A stretch of 64,000 bases of DNA from positions 2,002,406-2,066,405 of the forward strand of contig CM035356.1 in the NCBI GenBank assembly GCA_020137815.1, given 5' to 3'. A program made the translations under genes and the position numbers. The notes under the pieces are model-generated. The model saw nothing but the letters and a program-made list of their open reading frames with translations. It was not told where the DNA came from and did no database searches. This document shows positions 48,629 through 59,900 of the stretch, in pieces; positions within the stretch are counted from its first letter, which is position 1, and every line of letters starts with the position of its first letter. The stretch is from Hormiphora californensis. Taxonomy: Eukaryota; Ctenophora; Tentaculata; Cydippida; Pleurobrachiidae.

Positions 48629-48875
48629 CACGTATTTATATTCAGGCCGATGTTGGCCGCCACCCCCCTCTTTTTTAAAAACATTTTTTAAACACTTGGT
48701 GAAACGTGAACCGACTACCCAGAGCGTCATTAACATCTTTAAATGACGGGACTGTGGAAAAATCGCTATCCTTCGACAACCAATTTATTTTTCAAACGAT
48801 CATCTGCTCAGTTTAACGCAGTAAAATTGTTTAAAGACCTCCCGTGAGCTAGTGTATGTTGATTGTGATTCAATG

Positions 48876-49033
48876 TATACTCCATTTTTTTTCAACTGTT
48901 CACCCCCAAAGTCGTGCGCGGAATTGTTTTGTGCGTTTATCACATGTTAACGTGTAGCGCGCGCCACAAAAATTCTAAATTTCACTGAAATTTCAATTTT
49001 GGGTGAACAGTTGAAAAAAAATGGACTTTATAC
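48876..49033. mobile_element. Related palindromic MITE, TCCATTTTTTTTC ends
   Basis: TCCATTTTTTTTCAACTGTT is mirrored by AACAGTTGAAAAAAAATGGA. The interior (TCGTGCGCGGAAT, CACATGTTAACGTG) matches the element 250 bp to its left, so both belong to one diverged family. Confidence 0.8.
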
Positions 49034-49262
49034 AAATTAGATAGATTAAATAATAATAAATAAATCCCGTTAGCTAGAAAGGTTAAAAAGAGACTCACCA
49101 CAGCATGAGAGAACAGCAGCCATTAGACACACCAATATCACGCGTCATACTGCGAGAGACCCAGAGCAGGAGACCCCCCAGTATGACGCATGAAGTTCAA
49201 TCTGATATCGATTATTGGCGTGTCTCCTTCTATCACTAATGAATAATTTTTTTCAGCGAGAT

Positions 49263-51641
49263 ATGGCAAAAAGAAGAAGAAAATTCGTTATTCCTTCCCT
49301 CTTGAAAACGGAGCAAATTGAGGTGGAAGTTGACGTCAAACCAGAGATTGCCACGCCCTGCACAGACTCCAAGAGTTCCATATCTTCGAACAACATTTTA
49401 TTCACATGTTTGGCTTGCGGAAAATCTGGTTATCACCATTTGGGTTTAGGGTACCGAGTTGTTAAAACGGCTATGTTGGTGGAGGCTGGTACTCAAACTG
49501 GGGATGAGTCTAGTGACCCTGACATTCAATTAAAAGATTCTGGAATGTTAGGGGATATGAGACTCTTGGATTGTGACATTTCTAAAGATCCTGTAAAATA
49601 TATAGATGGGAATGGTGCCACAAACTCAATTCCTGCTACTTCTACTGCTTCACCAATTATTGTGTCTTCTGATGATGGTAAGCTTCTTTCATCTCGCTGC
49701 CATTTACTTTTTTCTCATTTCATTCACAAATCACACCCCTTGTACATAGTAGTTAGGAACACTATTGGTGCGCGGTCGTGCCCACGGAAGGAGTGCTTGG
49801 ATCATCTTGAAACCGGTTTTAAGTTAACTAATGCATATCCAAAAGTGTCTGTAGCTATTTGGGTGATGTTCTGACAATCCAATCACGAGTTATGACCAAA
49901 AAACAGTCAAAAAGACGTTTTAAAGTGACAAAAAGGAGGACCTGAACACAGCCCTTATATGAAGGGTTGGGGCTATGAAACTTCTTGAGTGGACAGAGAA
50001 TCGTCCAAATTTGCAGTGTCAACTTTGGAATAGTTTCTATCTTTTGTAGTTATCTCATTAGAGCTGTTTAAACATGTGAGAAGATGCTGTAGGGGCCTCT
50101 AATACTGTGTATTTTTGCTTGTGAAGTGATCACTTGACGAGATTTACCCAATTAGAGAGCAGATTAAAGCATACAAGCGGTGAGAGCAAGCAATATGGGG
50201 TGGAAACAGTACCAAATAACCCTGTTTTGCAGATCGTCTCACATGTTTGAACGGCTCTAATTAGATAACTACAAAAGATAGAAACTATTCCAAAGTTGAC
50301 ACTGCAAATTTGGACGATTCTCTGTCCACTCAAGAAGTTTCATAGCCCCAACCCTTCATATAAGGGCTGTGTTCAGGTCCTCCTTTTTGTCACTTTAAAA
50401 CGTCTTTTTTGACTGTTTTTTGGTCATAACTCGTGATTGGATTGTCAGAACATCACCCAAATAGCTACAGACACTTTTGGATATGCATTAGTTAACTTAA
50501 AACCGGTTTCAAGATGATCCAAGCACTCCTTCCGTGGGCACGACCGCGCACCAATAGTGTTCCTAACTATAGTGTCATTTGACCAATTTCACCTGTTTCA
50601 GATGACGATACCTCAGACGATGAGGAGTGTTCAGACGAAGAAGATTGTCTGGGTGAATCTGGTGGTGAGGAGGAGGAGGTTAGCAGCTCTGAAGATGACA
50701 TGATGTTGGGTCTTACAGATCTTAGTGACTCCAGTGAAGACGATGAGACAAATTGTATCCAGCAATCAAACCTTTCCCAGCAAATCCAACCATCTACCCG
50801 GCCTGTTTCTTCCAGTTCTCATCGGATTTCTACCAGGATTAAACGAGCAAAAGCTAATCCATCTCAGGAACCTTCTTCCCCTGCGTCTTCATCCGATTCC
50901 AGTGATGATAGGGAACATACTTCAAAAGTTGTCAATAAAACAAATGAGCAGAGTTCGTATTTCCAGTGTAAAATCAAGGGTTGTTCAGTTGAAAAACCAT
51001 CGGAGCAGGACTTGTTCGAGCACGTTAGAATTTACCACTCGGATAGAAAACACCGGTGTGATATTTGTCCAATGGCATTTGCAACTCTCGGTAACCTCGG
51101 TATACACAGCAGAGTCCACACTGGAGATAAACCCTTTGAGTGTGATAAGTGTGATAAAAGATTCAAATGGAAAACTAACCTTGAAAATCACAGACTTACT
51201 CACAGCAGTCAGTTGATGATTTCTTGTCGGGTAGGAAAGTGTGGATTGAGAATGCTCCGAGATAATCTGGAAGTGCATGTCGAAACAGCACACCCAGAAT
51301 ATAAGTATAAATGTCCCGGTTGCCCCAAGACATTCAAGACAAATGCTGCTTTTATTGTACACAAACGAGTACATACTGGAGATAAACCCTTTAAATGTAA
51401 GGAGTGTGGAAAAAAGTTTTCCCAAATTGGCAATTTTCAATCCCATCAACGGATTCACGCTGGTGAGCGACCATTTAAATGTATGAAGTGTGGAAAAACA
51501 TTTACACAGTTAGGAAACTTGAAGACGCATATGAGGATACACACCGGAGAGAAGCCCTTTTCGTGTACTACCTGTGGGGAACAATTCACTCAATCAACGT
51601 ACCGGAAACTTCATGAGATATCCTGCTCAAAGAAACTCTGA
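49263..51641 (+). CDS. C2H2 zinc-finger protein D
   Basis: Exons 49263-49677 and 50602-51641 give 484 residues. Exon 1 has the same domain as genes A-C: a basic start, IPSLLKTEQIEVEVDVKPEI, then CLACGKSGYHHLGLGYRVVK and GTQTGDES. The intron position and phase are identical (SSDDG|DDTSDD). The second exon has an acidic stretch and about eight fingers, from CKIKGCSVEKPSEQDLFEH to CTTCGEQFTQSTYRKLHEISC. The first and fourth fingers (CRVGKCGLRMLRDNLEVH) correspond to those of A-C. The start was chosen at MAKRRRKF because TTTTTTTCAG, an acceptor, lies six bases upstream. The longer frame upstream is read across it. The intron is swollen by an 820-bp palindromic element. Confidence 0.87.
49750..50569. 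mobile_element. 820-bp foldback element with a TAG target duplication
   Basis: The ends TAGTTAGGAACACTATTGG and CCAATAGTGTTCCTAACTA have arms of about 370 bp. TAG is present at 49747-49749 and 50570-50572. The paralogous intron of gene E is an empty site (TTGTACA-CAG-TGTCATTT), which fixes the boundaries. A 3-bp TWA-like duplication suggests PIF/Harbinger-type mobilisation. No transposase is seen. Confidence 0.9.
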
Positions 51642-51876
51642 TAATTTTATCTTTCTTTATGAATTTATTGCGTCTGAATGCAACAGTGGTGCTTGTAGGT
51701 ATGTAGTAGGAAAGTGCTAACCGTAGTGCCTGAGGGTTTCATTGTTAATGATAGCATTGAAGTGTAATTGTAATGTTTCATCTTGTAATCTCACAAAGTT
51801 ATCATTCATTTTAACCTTTCTGTAACCTATTTCTTGTCCAAGTCCAGACTAATAAACCATTTTTCTCCCACAAGGT

Positions 51877-53563
51877 ATGGCAAAACGCAAACTAAGATCT
51901 GGTACTGGAAGTTCAGCGAAAAACATCTCAAAATCAGCCAGGAAATTCCTCATTCCTGCCCTCCTGAAAACGGAACAAATTGAGGTGGAAGTTGACGTTA
52001 AACCAGAGATTGCCACACCCTGCACAGACTCGAAGAGTTCAATAACTTCGAACAACATTTTATTCACATGTTCGGGTTGCGGAAAATCTGGTTATCACCA
52101 TTTTGGTTTAGGCTACCGACTTGTTAAAACGGCCATGTTAGTGGAGGCTGGTACTCAAACTGGGGATGAGTCTAGTGACCCTGACATTCAATTTAAGGAT
52201 ACTGGAATGTTAGGGGATATGGGACTCTTGGATTGTGACATTTCTAAAGATCCTGTAAAATATATAAATGGGGATGGTGCCACAAACTCAATTCCTGCTA
52301 CTTCTACTGCTTCACCAATTATTGTGTCTTCTGATGATGGTAAGTTTCTTGCCTTGCTCCACCTGATCATTCCGTGCACTCCGTAAAGGAGGGTTAGAAC
52401 ATAACAATTCAAGCTTCTTTCATCTCGCTGTGATTTACTTTGCTCTCGTTTCATTCACACCCCTTGTACACAGTGTCATTTGACCTATTTCACCTGTTTC
52501 AGATGACGATACCTCAGACGATGACGAGTGTTCAGACGAAGAAGATTGTCTGGGTGAATCTGGTGGTGAGGAGGAGGTTAGCAGCTCTGAAGATGACATG
52601 ATGTTGGGTCTTACAGATCTCAGTGACTCCAGTGAAGACGATGAGACAAATTGTATCCAGCAATCAAACCTTTCCCAGGAAATCCAACCATCTACCCGGC
52701 CTGTTTCTTCCAGTTCTCATCGGATTTCTACCAGGATTAAACGAGCAAAAGCTAATCCATCTCAGGAACATTCTTCCCCAGCGTCTTCCTCTCATCCCAG
52801 TGGGGTTATTTCTTCTAAAGGATATGATGATAGTACTCAAACTTTCAAAGTTGTCAATGAAACAAATGAGCAGAGTTTCCAATGTAAAATCAGAGGGTGT
52901 TCAGTTGAAAAACCATCGGAGCAGGACTTGTTCGAGCACGTTAGAATTGACCATTCAGATAGAAAACACCGGTGTAATATTTGTCCTATTGCTTTTAAAA
53001 TGAAAGGTAACCTTACTATTCACAGCAGGACTCACAGTGAAGATAAACCCTTTGAGTGTGATGAATGTGGAAAAAGGTTCAAATGGAAAGGTTCTCTTCG
53101 TTATCACAAAGTTTCTCACAGCGGCACACCGTTAATGATGCCTTGTCGTGTAAGGAACTGTGGACTAAGAATGCTCCGAGAGAATCTAAAAGATCATGTA
53201 AAAACAGCACACCCAGAATATAAACATAGATGTCCCAGTTGCCCCAAGACATTCAAGTTTAATGCTACTCTTATTGTACACAAACGAGTACATAGTGGAG
53301 ATAAACCCTTTAAATGTAAGGAGTGTGGAAAGAAGTTTAACCAAATTGGCAATTTTCAAGCGCATCAACGGATTCACGCTGGTGAGCGACCATTTAAATG
53401 TATGAAGTGTGGAAAAACATTTACACAGTTAGGAAACTTGAAGACGCATATGAGGATACACACCGGCGAAAAGCCTTTTTCTTGTACTACCTGTGGGGAA
53501 CAATTCAGTCAATCAACGCTCTGGAGACTTCATGAGGTTTCTTGCTCAAAATATCAGACATGA
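51877..53563 (+). CDS. C2H2 zinc-finger protein E
   Basis: Exons 51877-52339 and 52503-53563 give 507 residues. It is a tandem duplicate of D starting 235 bases after D's stop. Exon 1 begins MAKRKLRSGTGSSAKN, then repeats LLKTEQIEVEVDVKPE and CSGCGKSGYHHFGLGYRLVK. The last three fingers are almost unchanged from D (ECGKKFNQIGNFQAH, KCGKTFTQLGNLKTH, CGEQFSQSTLWRLHEVSC), while the middle fingers differ. An AATAAA signal (about 51850) precedes a pyrimidine tract and CACAAG just before the ATG. D and E could therefore be co-transcribed, or E could have a 5' UTR intron. The target is unknown. Confidence 0.88.
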
Positions 53564-54057
53564 GTTAATTGCGTCTGAATGTAACAGTAGAAGTTTCGAA
53601 AATAGTATTTTGCGTGCTAAACGTAGGGCATCACTCGTGAGGGTTAGGTATCAACAAAAAGAAAGCACTGAAAGCATTGAAAGCAAAGTGTGATCATCGC
53701 TGTGCCAAATGTGCACCCTGTTAATCTAGCGAAAATTAGTCAATATTTAGAACGCTTCTTACAGCTTTGAACCGCGACCGTTGTCTCACTATAAGCAGCC
53801 TTTTAATGGTAGCAAGCAACTGTTATAGTCGTTTTTATCAAATGGACATTCAGAGGTCTTTCGATAGGACCCACACTGACCATTATATGTTTTTATGAAG
53901 TGTATTATACTCGGTGAATTGTAATTGTCATATTTTAACTTGTTATCTCATGAAGTTTGCATTTTATTATTAGTATTTCATTTATTTTAACCTGCCTATA
54001 ACCTGCTATAGAACCAGTCACTTAATACCTGATTTGCTCTAGCGATGAGACAATAGT
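53564..54057. other. Spacer between gene E and RNF121
   Basis: The 3' flank of gene E and the RNF121 promoter, both plus-strand. A TTTGCTCTAG acceptor-like site lies 15 bases before the RNF121 ATG. No other gene is seen. Confidence 0.5.
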
Positions 54058-56022
54058 ATGGAGAGAAAGTTACTACACGCAGGCCACAACCATCCCCACC
54101 GGGAACTTAGTGACAAGGAGAAACAATTCGTGTAAGTATACTCTAAACATGTTATATTTTTTTATACCAAAAGCTAACAGAAATTAGTTGATTGGAAAGG
54201 TGACCAATTTTGTTTTGAAACTGCCACCTTTGCCCTCTCCCGGGATTTTCATCAATTGGTGTAGTGGGACTGGGGGTCTCGCTATGGACGTCGAAAAATG
54301 CCAGTCTTGTATCAACTAACTATCGTCTAACACCTCTTCTTCCTCAGTGCAGAGCAGGCGGAATGGCAAAAAGAGCACGAGGGTCACGAGGTGATGCATG
54401 CTGAGATGTTACTGGTGCTATTTGGAATGCTGTTCCTCTCTCAAATTGTACTGATTATCTGGAAAACCAAACACGCCCGATCCTATAATGTTAGTATTCC
54501 CACATTCTATTCTGATCTCTAGATTCAATTATCATACTGTAATCTTGTTCTCCGACACTCCAAAATGATATCTCACTAACCTAATCTTGTCAATTATATC
54601 TCTGACTCCTTCCTTCAACCTCTTAGATAGTGTCCCTGACGGGTTTATGGATAATACCTCTTGGGATGTCTGTGTACCATAGCTATTGGCGCTTTTGTGG
54701 TGTTTGGATGTTATTCACCCTTGTCACCCTTTACATAATCAAGCTAGCCCGATGTAAACCACTGGGAGGAAAGACGCCAAGGTTAGAGAAAGACACCCCT
54801 TATAACCTATCTTTGTTCTCCCCTTCTATTCCCTCCTCTCTTTCCCTCTACCTTTCCAGCTCTTACCTTCTTTCCCAATATCTACCTTTCTCTCACTCTA
54901 TCTCTACCTTCGTCTCCCATCTCTAACCCGACATGAAATTAATTGCAGGTTGGTATATAAGTGGTTTCAGTTCACCTACAATGCCTCGTATGGATTTGGT
55001 ATCTGCTCCTATGTAATCATGATGTGCGTCCTCTTTGGTAAGTCTTAGTTTAGTACTTACCGTAAGTGTGACTCACAAATTAATTGCTAAGTAAGTGTGA
55101 CTTACATATTAATTGCTAAGCACTAAATTATGTTCCAACATCTTTCTACCATGGATGGTAAACTTGAACCCAGTTTTTATGACCCACTCTCTGTTCAGGC
55201 CTACATATGCTGTTTACCGAAGACCCCGAACCCGTCATTGACTTTTGTATCGTCCTATTCTTCTACGGGGGCTACTTTGGTGTTTTGGGTCGTGATCTCA
55301 GTGAACTATGTGCTGAAGAAATGGCGTCTACCATTGGCGTAAGTAAGGATTTTGTAATATTTGATATTTCCCACTGCCATATAGTTCCACCAAACGACCA
55401 ACACCATTTCTATATGTCTCCCCTTCGTCTCATTAATCAATGATATTAATATAATGATATATCCATCCTACACCCTCTCCCTCAGTACTACGATAAAGAT
55501 TCCATCTCAAGTCGATCGTTGGAGGATAATATTTGTGCGGTTTGTGGGCAAAGTACCACTACCCCGGACGATGCTACTGACCCTGAACCAGTCTACAAAC
55601 TATCTTGTGGACATGTGTATCCTTTACTGCTTTATTACTGCTATTACAGCCCCTGATGTTAATCACTTTCTGGCTACTTAACTGACGGGGACGAGAAAGA
55701 TTGTCGGCTTCATACTTTTGGCTTTCCGCGCGCCGACTCCAAATTGATTCCTTGTATTAAAATAAGTTGGTGTAAGTACTCGTTCCACGCGCGTTTTGTG
55801 CAATAATGTGCAGAAATGAGACGTCATACCCGGTCTTGCAATAACAATCAACACATCAACATGTCTCATTACAGAGGGGACCTAAATCAATAAACGTTAT
55901 TGTTTTCCTTAACTCCTGAAATCCAGATTCCACGATTATTGTATTAGAGGATGGTGCATCATTCGGGAAAAAACAAACTTGTCCCTACTGCTAAAGAAAA
56001 GGTAAAGAGGATAAATGATAAT

Positions 56023-56091
<69 letters not shown>

Positions 56092-56290
56092 ATCTATCTA
56101 TCTGTCACTCCGTCATTACTCCACCCTTTCCTTCCAGGTGGATCTACAGCGTCTGTTCAGTGCTCCCTGGGAAAAACCCCACATGTTATACGGTAGGCTA
56201 CTGGACTGGATTCGATATTTGATTGTCTGGCACCCATGCCATTCATCATGGTTGCCCAAGGTATTCAATGATCATCTTGGTCTAAAGTGA
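54058..56290 (+). CDS. RNF121: RNF121-like membrane RING E3 ligase (two apparent +1 shifts)
   Basis: Eight exons: 54058-54131, 54348-54489, 54627-54781, 54949-55037, 55199-55338, 55486-55616, 55927-56001, 56138-56290. It starts with a His-rich cytosolic segment and GHEVMHAEMLLVLFGMLFLS. Membrane segments follow, then LFYGGYFGVLGRDLSELCAE, the RING start CAVCGQ, CGHVFHDYCIRGWCI and TCPYC. The end is APWEKPHMLYGRLLDWIRYL. Human RNF121 is 327 residues; this model is 318. The ligase acts in ER/Golgi quality control. In exon 7 one extra base before GKKQTCPYC (near 55964) and one after it (near 55992) put the last two RING Cys out of frame. The total is exactly two bases over a multiple of three. 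Sequence error is more likely than loss. Confidence 0.88.
56027..56084. repeat. (CT)n microsatellite in the RNF121 last intron
   Basis: A pure CT run, followed by a short CTAT run, about 50 bases upstream of the exon 8 acceptor. It probably contributes to the pyrimidine tract. Confidence 0.95.
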
Positions 56291-56939
56291 GGGATTTAGA
56301 GATTTGGTGTGAGGCGATGTTTGTGAGCAGCTCTTTTGTGGACTTTCAGGGGAGGGAGGGGCAAAAGAGATGCGAATCAGACATGAGAAGAGGCGATGTT
56401 TTCCGCACTGGCTGTGTGAAAGATCTGTGATAACTTGTTGAGTAAGGGGTTACTCAACAATTAATAGCGACAGTTATCTCAAGTGTAACTTCTTAGAAAT
56501 AGGAGGAGGGGTGGGAAGTCATATATTGTAATAAGGGTATTTTGCGAGGTGAGCATGTGTGCTATATCGTGTCTGTGTGTACATTTATCTGTAGGTATCT
56601 CTTTGTGTGTGTATACGAATGTTAAACTGAGTTTAAAATTTATTTCACCTTACGAGAGCCGCCGAGTTTCAGTTCTCAAGAGTTGGATTTACAAGAAAAT
56701 AAGTTCCATAATTCATCATTTTGTCAGTAAAATGTCACCCCATAGAAAAATAGAAAAGTCTTTGTAAGAATCAGTTTATTAGCACATTGTCTCCTTTCAT
56801 CTCTTTTCATCTTCATGAAGTCCATAATATCCTGATCTTTATTGCCAGATCGAAACATAGCACATTGCATCCTCAGACTTTAGACAGAATTCTTATTACT
56901 CAGACACTAGACAGAATCCTCAAACACTAAACCGAGTCC
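56291..56939. other. Convergent 3' flanks
   Basis: The space between RNF121 (plus strand) and the J-domain gene (minus strand), which converge here. No gene is recognised. A CTCAGAC(A/T)-(C/T)TAGACAGAATC motif repeats near 56870-56940. Confidence 0.5.
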
Positions 56940-59900
56940 TCAGGCAGAGTCCTCATCTCTAGATTCAGGGCTCCTATACTGAGTAAACTCAGTCCCCGCA
57001 GTAGTGTATCTCCTTGTATTGGCTGTAAAACTCCTAGGTAGAGAGTTATAGTTGTCATAGTAGCCCCGCTGGTACCTTGATGAAGAAGATGATCCACCTC
57101 CGCCCTCATTCTTATCCCGGAGCTGTTGATTCTCCAACTCTAACCGTATCCGTTCCTCACCGAGCCGCTCTAATTCGACCTTGATATTCTTAATCCTGTC
57201 ATTATTCCGTGCGATCTTTCTCTCCCGCTGTTCCTGCTCAAATCGTCGGTTGAATTCCGGTGATTCACCCCGACTACCAGTCCCTTGGTGACTGAGATCG
57301 TCGTGTGAGCGGGAAAACCCAGACCCAATTCCACCTCCCCCTGCTGCACCTCCATAGCTGTAGTTGGGTGACAGTAGGTCGGGCGAATGGGAGGGATATG
57401 CTCTGTTGCCATGGCTACTAAGATGCGAGGAGAAGGAGGAGAAATCAGAACGGTTAGGGGTGTGGAGATCATTAAAGGAGTGTCGGGGAGTGTGGAATGC
57501 AGAGGTACTGGTGTAACTGGGACGCTGTTGTACTGGGCTGGGTGACCGTGTTCGGATGGGTATGGAATCCTCAGAAGGAGTCGCTGAATCCTTTCTAGTT
57601 TTTGGTTTTGTTGTTCCCGGATCTTCTTCCTCTTGACTCCAAGGGTTGGAGGAAGTTGGCTGTTTCGTTTCTTCAGTAGCTGTGGGTTGATCAGCCTGAT
57701 CTCCTCCTTCTGTCCCAGGCACATTACTCCATTTTGAAGCCAGATTGGCTGAGTAGGAGTAACCGCTCCCACTCGATCCGTGATCACTATTGTAGCTGCT
57801 GTAGGAGGAGTAACTAGTGAACCCAGAGGAGCCTCCCCCGACTCCTGGTGTTGGTATGTGATACGATGTCTGGGTCCTACGTAGTCCAGACAGCATACTT
57901 GCTGTTTTCTTCCTCAGCGCATCATCCCTCCTCGCTCTCTCCTGCCGTTCTCGTTGCAGTTGTTGTTCCTTTAGCATGTATTCCTCCTCTCGTTCCTCTC
58001 TCTGCCGGGCCAGCTTCTTGCGTTGCTGTTCCATCTTGAATTCCTCCTCCCATTGCTCCTGAAAGATGTAGATTTAGTACCTGGAAGAAAGACAAATTGG
58101 CACTGGCTAGTATTTCAAGGATAACAATAAAAATCAAATTGATATACCCGAACAGGGAGGAGTGGTGTCCCATAGTGTCCGAGCAAGTTGTCAGTGTGTC
58201 TGTGAGGGGCAACCATTTACGTAGCAAATATAGACCTGCACTTAGTTCTCTACTGTGCATGTATGCAACCCTTTATTGAATTGGGTAGTGAATGGTCGGT
58301 ACCGCGGGAACGTGCTTCTATTGTCAAAAGTGTACGTGTGTATTTTAAACATGGCGCCATACACGGATGCTGTTTTCCGCTTTCCAGGCCATTCTCCCCT
58401 TGTATTCGCATTTATGAATATGCGGTTATTCATTCGTTTTGTGTGTCACGTGCGAGAAAGAGGGCGTTTTGTCCGTGTTTTAGAATGTGTGTTTGTTTGT
58501 CTGTCGGAATAAACACATGTTTGTGTCACAGGCTAATTATAACAATAAGCAATGGAATGTCACAGTCAATCAGTCTCCCTCCAGGCTCCATCTCCCCCTC
58601 CAGGCTCCATATCCGGTAGGCGGTAAATGTTAACCAGATCTGTGAGAATTTCGCACATTTTTGCCCATAACTAAGCCATTCCTTGACCAATTTGCAAAAT
58701 CTTTGGCTTATTGGAAAGAGGACATTGAGATCTCTCAAATGAGCTCAAGAAAATGAAAATTGGCGCAAATTGCGCGGCGTGGTGGCGAAAACGCGCATTT
58801 TGCGCCATGACGCCGCGCATTTTGCGCCGATTTTAGTTTTATTGGGCTCATTTGAAAGAGCTCAATGTCCTCTTTCCAACGCGCCCAAGATTTTGCAAAT
58901 TGGTCAAGAAATGACTGAGTTATGGACAAAAACGTGGTTTTGCACGTACGTTTTCTCTCAGATCTGGTTAACATTTACCGCCTACCTCCATATCCCACCG
59001 TGTTTCCCTCTACCCTTCTCTTTGGCTAATACATTTCCCATCAAGATCATGTCTGTCGACACCGAACCCGGATCTCTATTCCGATCGGGGGGAAACAAAA
59101 CGGCAATCAGACGATGTATCAGACACCCAATAGACTCCCACAACTCCCTTACATGGGTGCTTGTAGTGAGAATACGGTATCGGTTCAACACGGTATCAGT
59201 AAAAAACGGTAAGGCGAGACACGGTGTCCCTTAAGGAGGTGAAACCTCGGCTAGAATAAGTTTTTTGGAGACCGGACCTAGGTTACGTATTTTTGACCGA
59301 GGAATCCGAAAAACATAAAACTAAAATCGAAAACGTAGCGGTTTTTGCGTAAAACGGCAAAAACTGTCATTTTTCAGCGATTTTCGACTTTTTACGCTTT
59401 CTAGAGATTTAAAAAATATTTCCTTACAAGATATGATCTTGTGCTTCTAGACTAATAAAATACAATCGATTTGCTACAAATTGGTCCCGGGTTTGTGTGA
59501 TTTGGTCAAAAGCTCTCTTTACTGTGGCCCATCAAAGATGGCCACTCTGCAAATATGTATTTGGCTCCTGTGGCTGCAGATGTAAACCAAAAGAAGATTT
59601 ATTACACACTAAAATTTGCGTCTTCTCAAGGCGAACAAACTGGTTTTTACGGCATTCCATTTCATGCAGGCGTTGAGGAGTTACAGCTGAAAAACTGGTA
59701 CAGTGGATTTTGGAAATACCCCTACTTCAACAAACCCTAATCCAGATAAGATTTCGAAAAATATACATCTGCATACATGAAAATGAAGCTCAGGCAAATG
59801 CCAACGTGATGCAAAAAACGGGAAGTGTCTAACTTATTTCGTTTAGAAGCTATAGCCAAAGTAAAAGTGCTTATATTTGCCTTGAAAACACCCTCTAAAA

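Larger units (their letters stand above)
47433..49262. other. Spacer with OGT promoter and mobile elements
   Basis: The region between the OGT start (minus strand) and zinc-finger gene D (plus strand). It holds the OGT 5' flank, a retroelement fragment, and two small inverted-repeat elements listed separately. A TTTTTTAG acceptor-like site lies about 60 bases upstream of the OGT ATG, so a non-coding first exon is possible. Confidence 0.5.

Noticed and set aside
50700-51641. Zinc-finger D starting at the internal ATG of its finger exon
   Set aside because: The upstream exon joins in phase and encodes the N-terminal block shared by all five relatives.
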